A stretch of DNA of 9,494 nt from Bacteroidia bacterium (GTDB lineage Bacteria; Bacteroidota; Bacteroidia; Bacteroidales; Azobacteroidaceae), in assembly GCA_025996835.1 (NCBI GenBank), contig BNTU01000109.1, positions 1-9,494 of the forward strand, written 5' to 3'. Shown here piece after piece: positions 1 to 5,825 of this stretch. Both the position numbers and the translations under genes were made by a program. Positions within the stretch are counted from its first letter, which is position 1. Each line of letters starts with the position of its first letter. Below the pieces are notes generated by a model. That model was not told where the DNA came from, searched no databases, and was given only the letters and a program-made list of their open reading frames with translations.

Positions 1-2
1 TC

Positions 3-173
3 GTTTGGGTTGGGCTTTTTGATAAAACTCCGGCTCATGGGCAAAACGGCAGTCTTGGTAATCCTGAAAATCTTATTAAAATCATGGTTCAAGACAACCA
101 ACGCTGCAATGAAGGTATTCTTTTTGTACCCATCATGCTCATGGTAACTTCAATCGGTAGAATTGCCCAATGA
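3..173 (+). CDS. Possible C-terminal fragment of an unrecognised protein
   Basis: A plus-strand frame is open from the left edge to a TGA at 171-173, giving 56 residues without a visible start. Its composition looks like Bacteroidota coding sequence, with a hydrophobic stretch near the end (GILFVPIMLMVTSIG). I do not recognise the family. It would converge with rmuC and overlap the rmuC 3' end by 24 bases. Two other frames are also open over most of this short stretch, so the call rests on the natural-looking residue mix and a plausible convergent gene order. It may be non-coding. Confidence 0.3.
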   Translation, partial: VWVGLFDKTPAHGQNGSLGNPENLIKIMVQDNQRCNEGILFVPIMLMVTSIGRIAQ

Positions 174-1433
174 ATATTGAACATCATCTGCATCTTCATT
201 TTCAGCAGTAAGCATCGTCACGGGTATTTGTTTCGATGATTTCAGCCCCAGATTTTTCAAATCCAGCGCACGCTTCACGAGATTGCCTTTGCCCTGATTA
301 AACTGGTTGATGGCGTTGTTGTAGGCATCTTGCGAACGGTTGATGTGCCTGCCTACGTCTTCCAGCGATGCTGTGAACACTGTGAATTTTTCATACAGCC
401 CTTCGCCTTGCCGCACGATTTCCTGCGCATTTTTGCTCTGCTGTTCGCGCTTCCATAGGTCGGCGATGAGCTTCAGGCAGGCAATCAGGTTGGTGGGGCT
501 AATCAGCAAAATGCGCTTGGAATAGGCATACGACCACAATTCGCGGTCGTTTTGAATGGCGAGCAAATAGGCAGGCTCGATGGGCACAAACATCATCGTG
601 AAATCCAACGCCTCCTGAATGTCGTCGTAATTTTTCGCCGCCAATTCGTCAATATGCTTATGCACGGAGGCGAGATGCTCCGTCAGGGCGAGTGTTTGCT
701 CTTCGGGTGAGTCCGCCGATGAAAAGCGGTCGTAGGCATTCAGCGACACTTTGGAATCAATGATAATGGTGCGATTATCAGGCAAGTAGAGCAGCACATC
801 GGGGCGCAAATCGTTGCCGTTTTCGCCCTTGATGGTCTGCTGCAAAAAATATTCGCGATTTTTCTCCAGCCCCGACTGTTGCAAAATGCTTTCCAAAATC
901 ATTTCGCCCCAGTTGCCCTGTTTTTTGGACTGCCCTTTGAGAGCGGTTGCCAAATTATTGGCTTCGGCACTCACTTTATTGGTTTGCAGGACAAGTTCTT
1001 TGACCTTTTCTTCGAGCGAAAAACGCTGCTTGGACTCCTTGTCGTAGGTTTCCTCCACCTTTTTCTTGAAACTTTCGATATTTTCGCCCAGCGGTTTCAA
1101 AATCGCCTCCATATTGGTTTTGTTCAGTTCGGTGAACTTTCCCGTCTTCTCTTCCAAAATCTGCGCCGCCACTTTTTCAAATTGCAGTTGCGCCGTTTTT
1201 TGAATTTCGTTGATTTCGTTTCTCTTTTCCTGCATCAACTCGGTTTGCAAACGCAACTTTTCTTCCAACACTTTCACCTGAATCTGCGCCTCAGTAACCG
1301 TTGCAAACACTTTTTCATACGCCGCCTTAGGCACAGAATCCCCATTTTGCTGTGCATTGACAACAAAATAGCTCGCCGCGCCGCCAACGATAAGCCCAAT
1401 AACGAGTGCTACAATTAAATATGCAAGTGTCAC
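150..1433 (-). CDS. rmuC: RmuC family DNA recombination protein
   Basis: RmuC proteins are predicted membrane-anchored nucleases; in E. coli RmuC limits recombination between short inverted repeats. The numbering here is for the longest reading, 431 residues. Residues 5-29 form one N-terminal membrane helix. Residues 40-170 are charged and heptad-like, indicating a long coiled coil. The RmuC domain follows: NWGEMILESIL (178-188), a PD-(D/E)XK-like core with RPDVLLY (214-220) and IIIDSK (227-232), then FVPIEPAY and ILLISPTNLIACLKLI (312-327). The length is normal for the family. The longest frame begins at a TTG at 1445. I prefer the GTG at 1433 because it overlaps the TGA of gpx as GTGA, a typical coupled junction, and keeps the whole membrane helix. 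No ATG is available before residue 71. It is probably co-transcribed with gpx. The family call is secure; the start is not. Confidence 0.95.
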   Translation of the reverse strand: MTLAYLIVALVIGLIVGGAASYFVVNAQQNGDSVPKAAYEKVFATVTEAQIQVKVLEEKLRLQTELMQEKRNEINEIQKTAQLQFEKVAAQILEEKTGKFTELNKTNMEAILKPLGENIESFKKKVEETYDKESKQRFSLEEKVKELVLQTNKVSAEANNLATALKGQSKKQGNWGEMILESILQQSGLEKNREYFLQQTIKGENGNDLRPDVLLYLPDNRTIIIDSKVSLNAYDRFSSADSPEEQTLALTEHLASVHKHIDELAAKNYDDIQEALDFTMMFVPIEPAYLLAIQNDRELWSYAYSKRILLISPTNLIACLKLIADLWKREQQSKNAQEIVRQGEGLYEKFTVFTASLEDVGRHINRSQDAYNNAINQFNQGKGNLVKRALDLKNLGLKSSKQIPVTMLTAENEDADDVQYSLGNSTD

Positions 1434-1969
1434 GAACGCAACCAATTAAGAATTTCCTCTGCATTGGGCAACGTGCGAGGCGCAACGACTTTCACCAATT
1501 TGCCTTTTTCGTCAATCAGATACTTTTGAAAATTCCAAGTAACCTCCGAATCCTCCACCCCATTCTCCGCTTTTTTCGTAAGCCATTGATACAAAGGATG
1601 TATGTCGTCGCCTTTGACGGAAATTTTCTCCATCATCGGAAAAGTTACACCATAATTCGCCGTACAAAACGACTGAATTTCCTCGTTTGTACCCGGCTCC
1701 TGCTTGCCAAAATTGTTGGCAGGGAAGCCCACAATCACAAATTTGTCGCCGCCAAACGTGTCATACAACTCTTGCAACTGCCTATACTGCGGCGTAAGTC
1801 CACACTTGGACGCGGTATTCACCAGCATCACCTTTTTCCCCTTCAACTGCGAAAGCGGAAAATCCGTACCATCAATCGCCTTCACAGTGAAATCATACAC
1901 CGATTTCGATTGAGCCTGCACACAATGAGCAGCCGCCAAGACTGCTAAACACAAAATAATCTTCTTCAT
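1430..1969 (-). CDS. gpx: Secreted glutathione peroxidase / thiol peroxidase
   Basis: This 179-residue protein of the glutathione peroxidase family reduces hydroperoxides through a catalytic cysteine. It begins with a Sec signal peptide (MKKIILCLAV, ending near VQAQ at 20), so it acts outside the cytoplasm, most likely in the periplasm. The tetrad is visible: Cys56 in NTASKCGLTP, Gln90 in FPANNFGKQEPG, and Trp145-Asn146 in WNFQKYL. Cys102 in SFCTANYGVTFP is at the resolving-Cys position of thioredoxin-dependent members, so thioredoxin-like reductants are likelier than glutathione. The active-site residue is Cys, not selenocysteine. It has its own -7 box at 2006-2013, about 37 bases before the start, and its stop overlaps the preferred rmuC start. 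The length is normal for the family. Confidence 0.96.
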   Translation of the reverse strand: MKKIILCLAVLAAAHCVQAQSKSVYDFTVKAIDGTDFPLSQLKGKKVMLVNTASKCGLTPQYRQLQELYDTFGGDKFVIVGFPANNFGKQEPGTNEEIQSFCTANYGVTFPMMEKISVKGDDIHPLYQWLTKKAENGVEDSEVTWNFQKYLIDEKGKLVKVVAPRTLPNAEEILNWLRS

Positions 1970-2005
1970 ATTCTCTATTTATTATGATTACAAATCTTTT
2001 TGCTG

Positions 2006-2013
2006 CAAAGGTA
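2006..2013 (-). promoter_or_regulatory. Bacteroidota -7 box for gpx-rmuC
   Basis: On the minus strand this reads TACCTTTG, an exact match to the Bacteroidota -7 consensus TAnnTTTG. It lies just past the nadB stop codon and about 37 bases before the gpx ATG, giving a leader of roughly 30 bases. No clear TTTG is seen at the -33 position. It suggests gpx-rmuC can be transcribed independently of nadB. Confidence 0.6.
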
Positions 2014-2017
2014 CGCA

Positions 2018-3589
2018 TTATTTTGGATTTTTGCGCGGAAAATCAATCGTATAATGCAGCCCGCGGCTTTCTTTGCGCTCCATTGCCTGCTTGATGACGA
2101 GGTAGCCCACGTTGATGATGTTGCGGAGTTCGCAGATGTCTTTGCTCACGATGCTTCGGGCAAACAAACTTTCTGTTTCTTTGTAGAGCAGTTCTAAACG
2201 TTCAAACGCCCGTTCTAAACGCAGATTGGAGCGCACAATTCCCACATAATTGCTCATATAGGTGCCCACTTCTTTGGCTTCCTGCGTGATTAAGACCATT
2301 TCTTCGGTCAGCGAGGTGCCCTTGTCGTTCCATTCGGGGATGTCGTTCTTGAAAGTGTAGTCGCTCAGGTGCTCCGTCGTGTGCTTGGAAGCGGCATCGG
2401 CATAGACAATTGCTTCAATTAACGAGTTGGAAGCCAGACGGTTAGCACCGTGCAAGCCGGTGCGCGAACATTCGCCTGCCGCATACAGCCTGTTGATGGT
2501 CGTGCAGGCGTTCATATCCACCACGATGCCGCCGCAGAGGTAATGCGCCGCCGGAGCCACGGGGATGTATTCTTTCGTGATGTCGATGCCTTCGGAGAGG
2601 CATTTTTCGTAGATGGTGGGGTATTCGCGCTTCGTTTCTTCGGCGGGTTTGTGGGTTACGTCGAGATAGACGAAGTCGCTGCCGCTGTTTTTCATTTCGC
2701 TGTCGATGGCGCGTGCCACGATGTCGCGTGGAGCCAGATTGCCCCGTTCGTCGTATTTGTGCATAAATTCTTTGCCGTCGCGGGTGCGCAAAACGGCTCC
2801 GTAGCCCCGCATCGCCTCGGTGATGAGAAACGACGGGCGTTCCATCGGGTTGTAGAGCGCGGTGGGGTGAAACTGCACAAATTCCATATCCTTGACCAGC
2901 CCCTTGGCGCGATAGACCATCGCAATGCCGTCGCCGGTAGCCACCAGCGGGTTGGTCGTGGTCTGATAGATGCAGCCGATGCCGCCCGTGCAAATCATCG
3001 TTACTTTCGACAAAAAAGTGTGAATTTTGTTCGTCCCCTCGTCCAAAACGTAGGCACCGTAGCACTCAATGTTGGGTGTGTCTTTCGTCACTTTCTGCCC
3101 CAGATGGTGCTGTGTGAGTATTTCAATCGCAAAATGGTGGTCAAACACCTTGACGTTCGGATGCCGCTTGATGGCGTTGATGAGGCTTTCCTGAATCTCC
3201 TGACCGGTGTTGTCTTTGTGGTGCAGGATGCGAAATTCGGAATGCCCGCCCTCCTTGTGCAGGTCAAATTCGCCCTGCGCATCCTTGTCAAAATCCACGC
3301 CCCAACGTACTAATTCCTTGATTTGTTGCGGGGCTTCGCGCACCACTTTCTCCACCACTGCCTTGTCGCAAATGCCGTCGCCGGCAACCAGGGTGTCGTG
3401 CACGTGCTTCTCAAAATCATCGTAAGGCAATGTTACAGAGGCAATTCCACCCTGCGCATAAAACGTGTTGGCCTCCTCCAAAGTGGTTTTGCACAGCAAC
3501 GCCACGCTCGCCTTGTCCGCCAATTTCAAGGCGTAACTCATCCCGGCAATGCCGGAACCAATCACCAAACAATCAAATTTATGCACCAT
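2018..3589 (-). CDS. nadB: L-aspartate oxidase
   Basis: NadB is the cytoplasmic flavoprotein that oxidises L-aspartate to iminoaspartate, the first step of de novo NAD synthesis; NadA then condenses the product to quinolinate. The 523 residues match the usual NadB length. Motifs in order: FAD dinucleotide fold VIGSGIAGMS (9-18), NTFYAQGGIASV (41-52), HSEFRILHHKDNTGQEI (116-132), ATGDGIAM (217-224), EFVQFHPTALY with active-site His241, LAPRDIVARAID with catalytic Arg288, HYLCGGI with His349, and AGECSRTGLHGANRLASNSL (371-390) binding flavin, with Arg384. There is no signal peptide. nadA and nadC are not in the window. The start is 11 bases after the stop of the exported mini-ORF, so it may be transcribed with the catabolic genes upstream; no clear promoter lies directly in front of it. 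Confidence 0.97.
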   Translation of the reverse strand: MVHKFDCLVIGSGIAGMSYALKLADKASVALLCKTTLEEANTFYAQGGIASVTLPYDDFEKHVHDTLVAGDGICDKAVVEKVVREAPQQIKELVRWGVDFDKDAQGEFDLHKEGGHSEFRILHHKDNTGQEIQESLINAIKRHPNVKVFDHHFAIEILTQHHLGQKVTKDTPNIECYGAYVLDEGTNKIHTFLSKVTMICTGGIGCIYQTTTNPLVATGDGIAMVYRAKGLVKDMEFVQFHPTALYNPMERPSFLITEAMRGYGAVLRTRDGKEFMHKYDERGNLAPRDIVARAIDSEMKNSGSDFVYLDVTHKPAEETKREYPTIYEKCLSEGIDITKEYIPVAPAAHYLCGGIVVDMNACTTINRLYAAGECSRTGLHGANRLASNSLIEAIVYADAASKHTTEHLSDYTFKNDIPEWNDKGTSLTEEMVLITQEAKEVGTYMSNYVGIVRSNLRLERAFERLELLYKETESLFARSIVSKDICELRNIINVGYLVIKQAMERKESRGLHYTIDFPRKNPK

Positions 3590-3600
3590 CTTTATGTTTG

Positions 3601-3717
3601 TTATATCATTTCTATTTTAAAGATGACGTGCACCTTTGTTACTTCCGCATTCGGTTGCCCGAAACATATTGTGCCAAGCATCAGTCCAAGTGCCATACAT
3701 ACTTTTTTTCTGTTCAT
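3601..3717 (-). CDS. 38-residue exported mini-protein or gene remnant
   Basis: This short frame begins MNRKKVCMALGLMLGTICFG and continues for 18 more residues to a TAA. The start has the shape of a Sec signal peptide: basic N-region, hydrophobic core, small residue before Gln. The ATG follows the DUF1080 stop by 14 bases behind an A-rich leader, and the stop is 11 bases before nadB, so the spacing is that of an operon member. An in-frame extension back to 3891 runs inside the DUF1080 gene and is a shadow. I do not recognise the mature part (about 18 residues). It may be a small secreted peptide or the surviving 5' end of a secreted protein whose remainder was deleted. Confidence 0.4.
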   Translation of the reverse strand: MNRKKVCMALGLMLGTICFGQPNAEVTKVHVIFKIEMI

Positions 3718-3731
3718 ATATTTATTTTTTA

Positions 3732-4397
3732 CTATTTTAGAGCGTTTATCCTGACATTCCTGAACCATATAGTTGCGTTGCCATGCTTGCCTTGTAAGCC
3801 GATAAAACCTTTGGTCGCTAATTCGGCAAATGGTTTCGGTTGCCAAGACGGAATTTTCGTGCCATCGGGATTCTCCGTGCCCGATGTCCATTTACTCATA
3901 TCCATTTGAGTGATTTTTTTACCATTCAACTTGACCGTGATTTTTTGACCTTTGCAGGTGATTTGCATCGCGTTCCATTCTCCCGGTTTGCGAACTACCT
4001 TTTGTTTGTTTGCTGCCAGATGCCCGAAAATGGCGCCGCATTGCCAATCCAAAGAGGAGGTGCTCCATTTTTCGCAGTAATCGTCTGCAATCTGAATTTC
4101 CACGGCATTGGGAACCCAGTTTTTCCGGTCTGTACAATAAATTATCACGCCGGAATTTGTTTCGTGGTCATTTTTGAACTCCAACTCCAAAACGAAGTTT
4201 TCATATTCGCTTGTTGACCATATTTCCTTGTCCTTAGAGGCGGTCAAAACGCCGTCGGAGATTGTCCATACGCTTTTGTCATACTCGGCGTCTGAAAAAT
4301 CCGCCCCGAATAAAGGTTTCCATCCACCTTTCCCTGCTGCGGTAAGCGTTGTTGCAAACATGGCTGCAAAAACGAAAAATACTATTTTCTTGTTCAT
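3732..4397 (-). CDS. DUF1080 protein, putative secreted 3-keto-glycoside hydrolase
   Basis: This is a 221-residue member of the DUF1080 family (3-keto-disaccharide hydrolase, concanavalin-like fold). A Sec signal peptide covers residues 1-20 (MNKKIVFFVFAAMFATTLTA). The mature part has the family pattern: WKPLFGADFSDAEY at the start, WTISDGVLTAS, then ENFVLELEFKND, NSGVIIYC, NAVEIQIADD, GEWNAMQITCKGQKITVKLN, and the closing GFIGLQGKHGNATIWFRNVRI. Characterised relatives cleave glycosides after position 3 has been oxidised to a ketone; the substrate cannot be told from sequence. It starts 40 bases after the Gfo/Idh/MocA oxidoreductase, the enzyme type expected to make the 3-keto substrate. It is complete and of usual length for a single-domain member. 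Confidence 0.9.
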   Translation of the reverse strand: MNKKIVFFVFAAMFATTLTAAGKGGWKPLFGADFSDAEYDKSVWTISDGVLTASKDKEIWSTSEYENFVLELEFKNDHETNSGVIIYCTDRKNWVPNAVEIQIADDYCEKWSTSSLDWQCGAIFGHLAANKQKVVRKPGEWNAMQITCKGQKITVKLNGKKITQMDMSKWTSGTENPDGTKIPSWQPKPFAELATKGFIGLQGKHGNATIWFRNVRINALK

Positions 4398-4437
4398 TGA
4401 ATATATTTTTTTAATTAAAAACGATTTATTTGTTATT

Positions 4438-5787
4438 TCACCCCATTGCTTTAGGCTCTTTTCCTTGAATGGGAACTACGCCTTCGTGGTAATCGGGTAA
4501 GGGTCCTAATTTATATTCCGTTGGTCCGTAGCGCAAATCGGAAGCTATAATTTCGTCCCATGTGATTACTTTGCCGGTGTAGGCTGCCACACGTCCCATA
4601 ATGGTGATAAGCGTTGAATAGGCCAAATCTTCGGCTTGATTGACTTGCTTGTTCAGGCGTATGGATTCAACAAAGTGTACATGTTCCTGTTCGTACGGAT
4701 TTTTTAAGGGATTGTTTTCATAATCGTACTTCCAAAGCGTATTTCCTTTATAGTCTGTAATTTGCACATTATTGTCCCATAAAAAATTAACTATGCCCTT
4801 TGCGCCAAGTATCTGCACCGAAAAATTACCGTCGCAGTCGTCGATTTGCTTACCGGTGGCAAACAGACGCTTGCTGTCTCCGTAGTGATAGTCCACGCTC
4901 AAATAGTCGTAGGTATCGCCAATCAGTCGGCGAGCACGTCCTCCGACGCCAATGGCTTTGACCGGATGCTGTCCCATGAACCAGGTAGCGACATCGATGA
5001 AATGAACTGTCTGGTCGGTAAAAAGCCCTCCACTGAGCCAGTTGATGTTAAACCAGTTGCGGAGGCAATATTCCATGTCGCTCCATTCGGGACGCCTGTT
5101 TTTGAACCACATGGCACCCTGATGCCCGTGAGCCGTTGCAGAAATCAATTCGCCGATAATTCCGTTTTTTACCTGTACGTATGCTTCCCAAGTATCCCTG
5201 CGGTGACGGCTACAGGTTCCGGTAACAACTGTCAAGCCTTTGGCTGTGGCCGCTTTGGCAGTGGCAAGCAGGGTACGCACGCCGACGGGGTCAACGGCAC
5301 CGGGTTTTTCCATAAAAATATGTTTCCCTGCCTCTACAGCCGCTTTGAAATGTTCCGGACGAAAATGTTGCGGCGTACACAAGAGTACCACATCAATCTC
5401 CTTCATCGCCAACACTTTTTTGAAAGCATCGAATCCTGTGAAGCAATTCGCATCTGCCACTTCATTGTTCCGACGCTCTTTCAATATTTTCCGGCAACTG
5501 TCTATTCGGTCGGGAAATACATCCGCCAACGCGACAATGGACAGATTAGGTCCTGCGGCAAGAAATTCAAGGGCACCTCCCGTTCCGCGTCCCCCGCAGC
5601 CTATTAATGCCGCTTTCAGCGGTTTCCCGTCGGGAGCTTCTTTTGCAAAGGAAAACATGCCCAATTCTTCCGGCGTATAAATCTTTGCTTTGTCTCCGGC
5701 ACAAGAGCTCAACGCTATTGCGGGGATGCCCAAACTCGTACCTGCGCCAATGAGCGCTGTGTTTCTTAAAAAATCTCTTCTTTTCAT
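4438..5787 (-). CDS. Tat-exported Gfo/Idh/MocA oxidoreductase lipoprotein
   Basis: This 449-residue protein is an NAD(P)-dependent sugar oxidoreductase of the Gfo/Idh/MocA family. It opens with a twin-arginine signal, MKRRDFLRN, followed by a lipobox ending at Cys29 (ALSSC), so it should be folded with its cofactor, exported and lipid-anchored. The Rossmann fold is shown by ALIGCGGRGTGG (60-71) and VALADVFPDRID. The catalytic-site motif is MEKPGAVDP with Glu160, Lys161 and Pro162; the C-terminal domain has LSGGLFTDQTVHFID with His262. Co-occurrence with the DUF1080 gene suggests oxidation of sugar C3 to a ketone before cleavage. Some relatives are GH109 glycosidases using NAD in a related mechanism, but I see no basis for that call. 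The start codon is 56 bases from the inserted element. No TAnnTTTG box is seen in the 56 bases between them. Confidence 0.92.
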   Translation of the reverse strand: MKRRDFLRNTALIGAGTSLGIPAIALSSCAGDKAKIYTPEELGMFSFAKEAPDGKPLKAALIGCGGRGTGGALEFLAAGPNLSIVALADVFPDRIDSCRKILKERRNNEVADANCFTGFDAFKKVLAMKEIDVVLLCTPQHFRPEHFKAAVEAGKHIFMEKPGAVDPVGVRTLLATAKAATAKGLTVVTGTCSRHRRDTWEAYVQVKNGIIGELISATAHGHQGAMWFKNRRPEWSDMEYCLRNWFNINWLSGGLFTDQTVHFIDVATWFMGQHPVKAIGVGGRARRLIGDTYDYLSVDYHYGDSKRLFATGKQIDDCDGNFSVQILGAKGIVNFLWDNNVQITDYKGNTLWKYDYENNPLKNPYEQEHVHFVESIRLNKQVNQAEDLAYSTLITIMGRVAAYTGKVITWDEIIASDLRYGPTEYKLGPLPDYHEGVVPIQGKEPKAMG

Positions 5788-5825
5788 CTTAAATTTATTT
5801 ATATGTTTATTTATAATTTTTACTT

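Noticed and set aside
1406..1948. 180-codon plus-strand frame opposite gpx
   Set aside because: It is the antisense shadow of gpx, whose catalytic tetrad and signal peptide are intact on the minus strand.
2450..3313. 287-codon open frame on the plus strand opposite nadB
   Set aside because: It lies entirely inside nadB, whose motifs are complete on the other strand; the translation has no recognisable domain and arises from antisense codon bias.
4438..5787. GH109 alpha-N-acetylgalactosaminidase as the call for the Gfo/Idh/MocA protein
   Set aside because: It shares the Tat signal and Rossmann fold with GH109, but I cannot see GH109-specific residues, and the DUF1080 neighbour points to 3-keto chemistry; the general family call is safer.
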